A stretch of 64,000 nucleotides of DNA, taken from NCBI RefSeq assembly GCF_016613475.2, contig NZ_CP071517.1, forward strand, positions 1,922,001 through 1,986,000. Direction: 5' to 3'. This stretch comes from Lysobacter arenosi. Its GTDB lineage: Bacteria; Pseudomonadota; Gammaproteobacteria; Xanthomonadales; Xanthomonadaceae. The notes beneath the pieces were generated by a model. It was given only the letters and a program-made list of their open reading frames with translations, was not told where the DNA came from and did no database searches. Position numbers and translations under genes: made by a program. Shown here piece after piece: positions 8,730 through 14,637 of the stretch. Each line of letters starts with the position of its first letter. Positions within the stretch are counted from its first letter, which is position 1.

Positions 8730-9206
8730 ATGAACCCCATCGCTCCCGGCCTGCTCGTCCTGCTCACCCTGGCCACCGCACCGGCTTACGCGCACGGCAA
8801 CAAGTGCAAGAAGATCCACGCCGACCTGGTCGAGGTCTCGTCAACGCAAGGCTGCAATCCCGGCCTGGCCACGTGTTTCCTTGGCGAAGTCGACGGCAAT
8901 CACGGCCTGCGCGGCGTCACCCACTTCAACGGCGACAGCGGTGCCGCCGGCCCGGCGACGTCGCCCGGTTTCATTTCCTATAGCGGCCCGTTCGAGTACC
9001 GCCTCGAGAAGGGCACGCTGACCATGCGCGAAACCGGCGTCACCACCCCGGGTCCGGCCGCGGGCGTGGTCACGGCGTACCAGAAGATCGTCGCCGGCAC
9101 GGGCGAGTTCGCAGGTGCCACCGGCTACTTCTTTGTCAGTGGCCTGAAGGACGGCCACGGCATGATCGACACCTTCATCAACGGCGAGATCTGTTTCCAG
9201 AACTGA
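8730..9206 (+). CDS. Secreted beta-rich protein, possibly allene-oxide-cyclase/dirigent-like
   Basis: A 158-residue exported protein with a Sec signal peptide (about 1-21, cleaved after APAYA). The mature part is rich in Gly and beta-prone segments and has four Cys (K-C-K, Q-G-C-N, A-T-C-F, E-I-C-F), consistent with two disulfides. The pattern YSGPFEYRLEKGTLTMRETG followed by IVAGTGEFAGATG resembles the repeat logic of allene-oxide-cyclase/dirigent barrels, where G-T-G-x-F-x-G-A-T-G is typical. This is similarity by eye, not a confirmed family. It is probably monocistronic, with a hairpin and T-run downstream. Confidence 0.72.
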   Translation: MNPIAPGLLVLLTLATAPAYAHGNKCKKIHADLVEVSSTQGCNPGLATCFLGEVDGNHGLRGVTHFNGDSGAAGPATSPGFISYSGPFEYRLEKGTLTMRETGVTTPGPAAGVVTAYQKIVAGTGEFAGATGYFFVSGLKDGHGMIDTFINGEICFQN

Positions 9207-9241
9207 TCCGCCCAGCAAGGGTCTTCCCTCACCCCAACCCT

Positions 9242-9271
9242 CTCCCGTGCACGGGAGGGGGTCTTTTTTTT
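9242..9271 (+). terminator. Rho-independent-like terminator built on a dispersed repeat
   Basis: The perfect palindrome CTCCCGTGCACGGGAG (9242-9257) is followed after a G-run and TC by eight T (9264-9271). It terminates the secreted-protein gene ending at 9206 and lies just before the convergent pntB stop at 9297. The flank TCACCCCAACCCTCTCCC is the arm of a dispersed repeat seen again after ahpC at about 23410. Confidence 0.75.
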
Positions 9272-9296
9272 CAGGATTGATCCAGCCCGTGCGAGC

Positions 9297-10703
9297 CTAG
9301 TGCCCGCCGCCGTCCAACGCCTTCAACTCACTCACCAGTGCGCTGGCCATCTCGGCACCATCGCCATAAAGCATGCGCGTGTTGTCCTGGTAGAACAGCG
9401 CATTCTCGATGCCGGCGAAACCGGTGCCCTTGCCGCGCTTGATGACGATCGTGTTCTTCGAGTTGGTCACGTCGAGGATCGGCATGCCGTAGATCGGCGA
9501 CGCCGGATCGGTCTTGGCCACCGGATTGACCACGTCGTTGGCACCAATCACCAGCGACACATCGGTGTTGGCGAACTCCGGATTGATGTCGTCCATGTCG
9601 GCGATCAGATCGTATGGCACACCGGCCTCGGCCAGCAGCACGTTCATGTGGCCCGGCATGCGCCCGGCCACCGGATGGATCGCGAACTTCACCTTGACCC
9701 CGCGCTCCATCAACTTCTGGCTGAGTTCCCAGATCTTGTGCTGCGCCTGCGCCACCGCCATGCCGTAACCCGGCACGATCACCACGCGCTCGGCGTAGGC
9801 CATCATCGCCGCGACATCGCCGGCCTCGATCGGCTTCTGCGTACCGCTGATCTCCTGCGCCTGCCCGCCGCCACCGAAGCTGGAGAACAGCACCCCGTGG
9901 ATCGGGCGGTTCATCGCCTTGGCCATCAACTGCGTCAGCAACGTACCGGCCGCGCCGACCATGGTGCCGGCGATGATCAGCGCCTCGTTGCCGAGTACAT
10001 AACCTTCAAACGCCACCGCCAGACCGGTCAGCGCGTTGTACAGCGAGATCACCACCGGCATGTCGGCGCCGCCGATCGGCAGCGTCATCAGCACGCCCAG
10101 CGAAAGCGCCAGCATAAAGAAAGCGATGATCGCCGACGTGCTCAAGGTATGGATGGCGATGCCGCCCATCACGATCATCGCCACGAACACGGCCAGGTTG
10201 AACAACTGCTGCCCCGGGAACACCACGCGCTTGTCCAGGCGCCCATCGAGCTTGGCCCAGGCAATCACCGAACCCGACAGCGACACCGCGCCGATCGCAG
10301 CACCAAGCACGGCCAGCACCAGTGACGTCATCGACGGCGCCTTGCCCTCCCCGGAGAAACGCAGCAACTCGACCGCACCGATCGCCGCCGCAGAACCGCC
10401 GCCCATGCCGTTGTAGAGCGCGACCATCTGCGGCATGTCGGTGATGGCGACCTTCTTGCCCGACACCCATGCCAGGCCCGTGCCAATGCCGAGCGCCAGC
10501 ACGATCAGCGCCAGGTTGTGCAGGCCCGGCAGCAGGAATGTCGCCACCGTGGCGATGACCATGCCCAGTCCGGCCCAGCGGATGCCGCTGCGCGCGGTGA
10601 CCGGCGAGGCCATGCGCTGCAGGCCCAGCAGGAACAAAGTGGCAGCAACTAGATAACTGGCGGCGGCGATCCAGGCGAAGGTGTTCTGCATCGCGCCGCT
10701 CAT
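9297..10703 (-). CDS. pntB: NAD(P) transhydrogenase subunit beta
   Basis: A 468-residue inner-membrane protein. Residues about 1-250 contain roughly nine membrane segments of domain II, and residues about 285-468 form the NADP-binding domain III, with the motifs VPGYGMAVAQAQ, RMPGHMNVLLAEA, IGANDVVNPVA and KRGKGTGFAG. It works with PntA and PntAb to couple proton entry to hydride transfer from NADH to NADP+. The start at 10703 overlaps pntAb by 4 bases; a much longer open frame upstream is spurious. The usual third partner, pntA, lies 2.2 kb away on the other strand. Confidence 0.95.
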   Translation of the reverse strand: MSGAMQNTFAWIAAASYLVAATLFLLGLQRMASPVTARSGIRWAGLGMVIATVATFLLPGLHNLALIVLALGIGTGLAWVSGKKVAITDMPQMVALYNGMGGGSAAAIGAVELLRFSGEGKAPSMTSLVLAVLGAAIGAVSLSGSVIAWAKLDGRLDKRVVFPGQQLFNLAVFVAMIVMGGIAIHTLSTSAIIAFFMLALSLGVLMTLPIGGADMPVVISLYNALTGLAVAFEGYVLGNEALIIAGTMVGAAGTLLTQLMAKAMNRPIHGVLFSSFGGGGQAQEISGTQKPIEAGDVAAMMAYAERVVIVPGYGMAVAQAQHKIWELSQKLMERGVKVKFAIHPVAGRMPGHMNVLLAEAGVPYDLIADMDDINPEFANTDVSLVIGANDVVNPVAKTDPASPIYGMPILDVTNSKNTIVIKRGKGTGFAGIENALFYQDNTRMLYGDGAEMASALVSELKALDGGGH

Positions 10704-11017
10704 GCCTTGCCTCCGCTCTTGGCGGAGCCGGGCTTGCGGCTGGCCTTGAACATTTCCAGCATGCGCTCGGTGACGACGTAGCCGCCTGCGGCGTTGCCGG
10801 CGCCCAGCAGCACGGCGACAAAGCCAATCGCCTTCTCCAGCGTCGTGTCGGCATGGCCGAGCACGACCATGGCGCCGATCAGGACGATGCCGTGGATGAA
10901 GTTGGATCCGGACATCAGCGGCGTGTGCAGGATCACCGGCACCCGCGAGATGATCACGTGGCCGGCGATCGCCGCCAGCATGAAGATGTACAGCGCTACC
11001 AAACCGTCGCCCATCAT
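10700..11017 (-). CDS. pntAb: NAD(P) transhydrogenase subunit alpha part 2 (membrane)
   Basis: A 105-residue membrane protein with three membrane helices, equivalent to the C-terminal membrane part of E. coli PntA. It shows the family motifs AIAGHVIISRVPVILHTPLMSG and FIHGIVLIGA. It ends with a basic tail. It overlaps pntB by 4 bases and the two are translated from the same transcript. Starts at 11017 or at the adjacent ATG at 11014 are equally possible. The upstream gap of 233 bases to the ECF sigma gene is a divergent promoter region. Confidence 0.93.
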   Translation of the reverse strand: MMGDGLVALYIFMLAAIAGHVIISRVPVILHTPLMSGSNFIHGIVLIGAMVVLGHADTTLEKAIGFVAVLLGAGNAAGGYVVTERMLEMFKASRKPGSAKSGGKA

Positions 11018-11250
11018 CCGTACCCCATCCCGATGTCTCCCGCATCATAACCGTGGATGAACGCGGCGCCAGCGTCGTTTGCCGACGGCTGTCAACCGGA
11101 GCGGCCGCCGGGCGTTGTCTCCCCCGAAGGACGGGCCAAGACGGGTCCGCCAGACCGGGATGGACCGCAATGAGGCATGACGCACTGAAACGCACGGACC
11201 CGGACCACCGCGGCTGCCTCGCCGATCGTCGGCATTAAGCCAGGCCCCGT

Positions 11251-11862
11251 ATGCTGCGACGCGTGAGCCGCGAACCCGACGACGACGTGCTGGCCGCCAC
11301 CCCGGCGCAGGCACATGTGCACGCTGCCTCCAGCGCGGAGGCGGTCGCGCGCGTGCCGGCGTCGCTGGAGGAGTTCCTCGCCGGCGTCGGCACCCGGGCG
11401 TTCCGCTTCGCCGAAATGGGGCTGCGCCAGCGCGACGATGCCCTCGATGCCGTGCAGGACGCGATGATGAAGATGCTGTCCTATCGCGAACGCCCCGCCG
11501 AGGAATGGACGCCGCTGTTCTGGAGCATCCTGCGCAGCCGGATAGTGGATGTGCAGCGCCGGCGCACGTTCCGTCTGCGCTGGCTGATGCCGACACCGGA
11601 GCGGGACGACAGCACGCTGGACTGGGCCGATGACGGCCCCGACCCGTCGCGCACGTTCGACGGCCGCGAGGCCTACTCGAAGCTGTCCGAGGCGATGGCG
11701 AAGCTGCCGCGCCGGCAGCGCGAGGCCTTCAGCCTGCGCATCCTGGAAGAACTCGACGTCGCCACGACCGCGCGGGCGATGGGTTGCAGCGAAGGCGCGG
11801 TCAAGACACACCTGTCGCGCGCACGCGAAGCGTTGCAGCGACAACTGGAGGACTGGCGATGA
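11251..11862 (+). CDS. RNA polymerase sigma factor, sigma-70 family (ECF)
   Basis: A 203-residue sigma factor. Region 2 lies at about residues 38-105 with the core-binding motif DALDAVQDAMMKMLSY, and region 4 at about 145-200 with LPRRQREAFSLRILEELD and an HTH ending EGAVKTHLSRAREAL. The first 35 residues are a poorly conserved tail and the true start could be later (in-frame ATG/GTG codons exist). Its stop overlaps the next ATG by 4 bases, so it leads a three-gene operon with an anti-sigma-like membrane protein and a DUF3106 protein. It is inserted between the two halves of the pnt locus. Confidence 0.88.
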   Translation: MLRRVSREPDDDVLAATPAQAHVHAASSAEAVARVPASLEEFLAGVGTRAFRFAEMGLRQRDDALDAVQDAMMKMLSYRERPAEEWTPLFWSILRSRIVDVQRRRTFRLRWLMPTPERDDSTLDWADDGPDPSRTFDGREAYSKLSEAMAKLPRRQREAFSLRILEELDVATTARAMGCSEGAVKTHLSRAREALQRQLEDWR

Positions 11863-12251
11863 GCCACCACGAGCAAGACGATCACTCTTTCGACCAGGCC
11901 ATGCGCCGGTTGCACGCGCAGGCCGTTGACCAGGTCTCGCCGTCGACGCGCGCGCGCTTGCGTGTCGCCCGCCAGGCAGCGACCACCCCCGCGGCGACGC
12001 GCGAGCATCGCCGCGGCCCGGGCTGGGTGCTGGCAACCGGCTTCGCCGCGGTGTCCGCACTGGCAATCGGCCTGATGCTGCGGCCGTCGCCGCAGGCGCC
12101 TGCCGCCACCTCGCCTGCGCCCGCGGTGGCCGCGGCGACAACCACCGCCGCCTACGACGCCGACACGGGCCTGGCCACGCTCGACGAAAACCCCGACCTC
12201 TACCTCTGGCTGGCCTCGAACGACGATGCCATGCCTGCTTTGGACCCGTGA
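11859..12251 (+). CDS. Anti-sigma-like single-pass membrane protein
   Basis: A 130-residue protein: cytoplasmic N-terminal part (about 1-55) with an alpha-helical, charged segment (FDQAMRRLHAQAVDQVSP), one membrane helix (about 57-75, VLATGFAAVSALAIGLML), then an Ala/Pro/Thr-rich periplasmic stretch and an acidic C-terminus (DENPDLYLWLASNDD). The topology, size and 4-base overlap with the sigma gene suggest an anti-sigma or accessory factor; the C-terminal pattern matches small proteins usually encoded between ECF sigma genes and DUF3106 genes in Xanthomonads. No zinc (ZAS) motif is present, so the role is inference. Confidence 0.75.
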   Translation: MSHHEQDDHSFDQAMRRLHAQAVDQVSPSTRARLRVARQAATTPAATREHRRGPGWVLATGFAAVSALAIGLMLRPSPQAPAATSPAPAVAAATTTAAYDADTGLATLDENPDLYLWLASNDDAMPALDP

Positions 12252-12252
12252 C

Positions 12253-12768
12253 ATGCGGAGTAACGACATGCGTACCGCTTCGCCCGCTTTTAGACTGACG
12301 ACAAGCGCCCGACTGACGCGCGCGGCCGCTGTAGTGGCGCTGCTGGTCGCTGCCTCGCCGGTGTTCGCAACGGACCCGCCGAAAGAGGTGGCCACCGCGC
12401 CGGCCAAGTCGCTTCCGGCATGGGAACAGCTCACCCCGGCCCAGCGCGAACAGCTCATCGCCCCCGTGCGCGAGCGCTGGAACAACCAGCCCGAGGAGCG
12501 CCAGCGCATGCTCGACCGCGCCGAGCGCTGGCAGCAGATGACACCCGAGCAGCGCAAGCAGGCCCGCCACGGCATGAAGCGCTGGGAGCACATGAGCCCG
12601 GAACAGCGTGAGCAGATGCGGGCCCTGTACGCCAAGATGCGCGGCATGGACGAGACACAGCGCGCCGCGCTCAAGACGCAGTTCCGGGCGATGACGCCCG
12701 AGCAGCGTCGCGCCTGGGTGCAGGCCAACCCTGCCCCGCCCGAGAAGGACGGACCGCCGCAGCGCTGA
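12253..12768 (+). CDS. DUF3106 domain protein, exported
   Basis: A 171-residue exported protein with a signal peptide or anchor (about residues 14-42, ending VFA) and a helical, Gln/Arg/Met-rich mature part. It repeats a W-x-x-L/M-T/S-P-x-QR motif five times (WEQLTPAQRE, WQQMTPEQRK, WEHMSPEQRE, FRAMTPEQRR and a variant), the DUF3106 signature, with resemblance to LTxxQ (Spy/CpxP) periplasmic proteins. It is the last gene of the sigma/anti-sigma-like operon. Start 12253 follows the previous stop by one base; 12268 and 12226 are possible alternatives. Confidence 0.85.
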   Translation: MRSNDMRTASPAFRLTTSARLTRAAAVVALLVAASPVFATDPPKEVATAPAKSLPAWEQLTPAQREQLIAPVRERWNNQPEERQRMLDRAERWQQMTPEQRKQARHGMKRWEHMSPEQREQMRALYAKMRGMDETQRAALKTQFRAMTPEQRRAWVQANPAPPEKDGPPQR

Positions 12769-12870
12769 GCCACCGGCCCCGACACGCTTCGTCGGGGCTG
12801 ATGCCCCCACACAGTCGCCAACGGGCGCGCTCGTGCTCTAGGATGCAGCGATCAGGTTCTGGAGCGGAGC

Positions 12871-13992
12871 ATGGCGGGCATCACCATTGGCGTTGCAAGC
12901 GAAACCGCAACCGGCGAACGCCGTGTCGCAGTGACCCCGGAAACCTGCAAGAAACTCGTCGCCCGCGGCGCGCGTGTGCGCGTGCAGCGTGGCGCCGGCC
13001 GCGCGGCCAGCTTCGACGACCAGGCTTACGCCGACGCGGGCGCCGAACTCGCCGACGATGCCGCTTCGGCCTGGAACGACGCCGACGTGGTGCTGTGCGT
13101 GCAACCGCCGGCTGCGCAATCACTCAACGCATTGCGCCAGGGCACCGTCCTGGTCGGACTGCTCGCACCGCAGGGCGATGCCGCCCGCGGCGAAGCGATC
13201 GCCGCGCGCGGACTGCTCGCCTTCCCGCTCGAGCGACTGCCGCGCACCACGCGCGCGCAGGCGATGGACGTGCTCAGTTCACAGGCCGGCATGGCCGGTT
13301 ACAAGGCGGTGCTGATCTCCGCGCAGCTGGCACCGCGCTTCTTCCCGATGCTGACCACCGCCGCGGGCACGATCCGTCCGTCGAAGGTGCTGATCGTCGG
13401 CGCCGGCGTCGCCGGCCTGCAGGCGGTGGCGACGGCCAAGCGCCTGGGCGCGCAGGTCGAAGGCTTCGACGTGCGTCCGGAGACGCGCGAACAGATCGAA
13501 TCGCTGGGCGGCAAGTTCCTCGACCTGGGCGTCAGCGCCGCCGGCGAAGGCGGTTACGCACGCGCCCTCACCGACGAGGAGCGCGCCGAACAGCAGCGCC
13601 GCCTCGGCGAGCACCTCAAGGGCATCGACGTGATCGTCTGCACGGCCGCAGTGCCGGGCCGTCCCGCGCCGAAGATCATCACCGCGGCGATGGTGGCCGG
13701 AATGAAGCCCGGCAGCGTGATCGTCGACCTCGCCGCCGAGACCGGCGGCAACTGCGAGCTGACCCGCCCGGGCGAAACGATCGAGAGCAACGGCGTGACC
13801 GTCGCCGGCCCGCTCAACCTCGCCAGTAGCGGCGCGGTTCATGCCAGCGAGATGTATGCACGCAACGTGCTCAACTTCGTCAGCCTGTTCGTGACCGAAG
13901 AGGCCTCACGCGAAGGCCGCCTTGCGATCGACTGGAACGACGAGTTGCTGGCGCGCACGGTGTGGCCGGAGCGCGCGGCGCCGCAGGCGTAG
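12871..13992 (+). CDS. pntA: NAD(P) transhydrogenase subunit alpha part 1
   Basis: A 373-residue soluble NAD(H)-binding subunit (domain I). It has an alanine-dehydrogenase-like N-terminal half (GERRVAVTPETCKKL at 12-26) and a Rossmann half with the motifs LSSQAGMAGYKAV and VLIVGAGVAGLQAVATAKRLGA (about 171-192), plus VPGRPAPKIIT. It ends before the membrane part, which is encoded separately as pntAb. It stands alone on the plus strand, divergent in direction from pntAb-pntB and separated from them by the ECF operon, so its dosage must be matched from a second promoter. Confidence 0.94.
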   Translation: MAGITIGVASETATGERRVAVTPETCKKLVARGARVRVQRGAGRAASFDDQAYADAGAELADDAASAWNDADVVLCVQPPAAQSLNALRQGTVLVGLLAPQGDAARGEAIAARGLLAFPLERLPRTTRAQAMDVLSSQAGMAGYKAVLISAQLAPRFFPMLTTAAGTIRPSKVLIVGAGVAGLQAVATAKRLGAQVEGFDVRPETREQIESLGGKFLDLGVSAAGEGGYARALTDEERAEQQRRLGEHLKGIDVIVCTAAVPGRPAPKIITAAMVAGMKPGSVIVDLAAETGGNCELTRPGETIESNGVTVAGPLNLASSGAVHASEMYARNVLNFVSLFVTEEASREGRLAIDWNDELLARTVWPERAAPQA

Positions 13993-14002
13993 CGCCACGT
14001 CC

Positions 14003-14027
14003 TCATCCCGGCGAAGGCCGGGATCCA
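14003..14027 (+). repeat. REP-like hairpin, copy a
   Basis: A 25-base copy of the dispersed repeat with core TCATCCCGGC-gaag-GCCGGGATCCA, placed ten bases after the pntA stop. The stem is 7-8 base pairs. Other copies occur at 14243-14304, 14608, 25187-25278, 27867 and 52229-52303. Confidence 0.7.
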
Positions 14028-14075
14028 TCTTGACGTTGACGTTGGTCGGGGTTCTTGGCTTCGGAGCGGCGTCGT

Positions 14076-14176
14076 CCGCAGGGGCGGGGAGTGCTCCGTC
14101 CCGCAGACGACATCCTGTCTTTATGCGGGACGCGGGACATCCATGTCCCGCTGCTCCGCACTCCCCGCCCCTGCGG
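14076..14176. repeat. Nested inverted repeat with 19-bp outer arms
   Basis: CCGCAGGGGCGGGGAGTGC at 14076-14094 is exactly complementary to 14158-14176. Between them sit two further hairpins: GTCCCGCA with TGCGGGAC (about 14098-14131), and GCGGGACA-tcca-TGTCCCGC (about 14132-14151). This is part of the gene-free composite at 13993-14637. It looks like a mobile or dispersed palindrome element rather than a simple terminator. Confidence 0.7.
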
Positions 14177-14242
14177 CCAACGCTCTGGCGATTGGCTGCA
14201 CGGTCTTCGTTGAACTGAAGGCGACGAGCAACGACGTCTGGG

Positions 14243-14304
14243 TTCCCGCCTGCGCGGGAATGACGGGCACACCTCACCGTCATCCCCGCGAAGGCGGGGA
14301 TCCA
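14243..14304. repeat. Paired REP-like hairpins in opposite orientation, copies b and c
   Basis: TTCCCGCCTGCGCGGGAATGACG (read in shorter pieces: TTCCCGC-ctgc-GGGAA then TGACG) at 14243-14265 faces GTCATCCCCGCGAAGGCGGG at 14279-14298 followed by GATCCA. The two are in opposite orientation about 14 bases apart, as in bacterial interspersed mosaic elements. Confidence 0.65.
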
Positions 14305-14310
14305 TGGACG

Positions 14311-14358
14311 TTGGCTTTGGCTTTGGCTTTGGCTTTGGCTTTGGCTTCGGCTTTGACT
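14311..14358 (+). repeat. Tandem hexamer repeat TTGGCT
   Basis: Eight hexamers run from 14311 to 14358: six exact TTGGCT, then TCGGCT and TTGACT. On the other strand it would read as a Ser-Gln repeat in an open frame, but no gene is supported. Such tandem arrays are prone to copy-number change by slippage. Confidence 0.8.
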
Positions 14359-14415
14359 CTGCCCTGCGCCCTGGAGGTGAGCATCACAGCCAGCAGCAGT
14401 CCCAGACCCGGAGGA

Positions 14416-14441
14416 CGCCGCACAGGACGTGCGGCGTTTTT
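14416..14441 (+). terminator. Terminator-like hairpin with T-run inside the composite repeat
   Basis: CGCCGCAC (14416-14423), loop AGGAC, GTGCGGCG (14429-14436) and five T (14437-14441) form a textbook intrinsic terminator on the plus strand. It shares its T-run with the left arm of the next hairpin. Since it lies 420 bases after pntA, it may end read-through of that gene. Confidence 0.65.
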
Positions 14442-14470
14442 CTAAGGGACAAGGATGTCCCTTAGAAAAA
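14437..14470. repeat. Perfect 15-bp stem hairpin, tetraloop AGGA
   Basis: TTTTTCTAAGGGACA (14437-14451), loop AGGA (14452-14455) and TGTCCCTTAGAAAAA (14456-14470). The stem is perfect, and both ends carry T/A runs so that it could terminate transcription from either strand. Confidence 0.75.
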
Positions 14471-14525
14471 TCCCCTCGACCACTCCGGTCGTAGGACTGG
14501 GTTGCCAAGGAGGCAATTTCTTTTT

Positions 14526-14563
14526 GGTTACTTTTTCTTTGGGCCAGCAAAGAAAAAGTGACC
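14526..14563. repeat. 16-bp stem hairpin, dispersed-repeat type
   Basis: GGTTACTTTTTCTTTG (14526-14541), loop GGCCAG and CAAAGAAAAAGTGACC (14548-14563), paired along 16 positions with one G-T wobble. This AT-rich palindrome stands out in a high-GC background; I recall very similar sequences as common intergenic repeats in Xanthomonads and Pseudomonads. A second short GC stem (CCGCC ... GGCGG, 14563-14580) follows. Confidence 0.7.
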
Positions 14564-14607
14564 CGCCGCTTCAGTGGCGGAAGCTGTTGATGTTGCTTCG
14601 CAACTGA

Positions 14608-14632
14608 ATCCCGGCGTTCGCCGGGACGACGG
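14608..14632 (-). repeat. REP-like hairpin, copy d
   Basis: ATCCCGGCG-ttcg-CCGGGA followed by CGACGG, immediately before the stop of the DUF1631 gene (14638). Same family as copies a-c. Confidence 0.6.
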
Positions 14633-14637
14633 ACTGA

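Larger units (their letters stand above)
13993..14637. other. Gene-free 645-base composite of palindromes
   Basis: The interval between pntA (+) and the DUF1631 gene (-) holds no credible gene. From left to right it contains REP copy a, the 19-bp nested inverted repeat, REP copies b and c, the TTGGCT tandem array, the terminator-like hairpin, the 15-bp and 16-bp stem hairpins, and REP copy d. Open frames across it only translate the repeats. Confidence 0.8.

Noticed and set aside
11092..12810. Long minus-strand open frame of 572 codons over the ECF operon
   Set aside because: It is antisense to three recognised genes and has the Arg/Pro/Gly composition of shadow frames in high-GC DNA.
13906..14550. 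Frame encoding Ser-Gln repeats (SQSQSQ)
   Set aside because: It only translates the TTGGCT tandem array and flanking palindromes; no start context or conservation visible.
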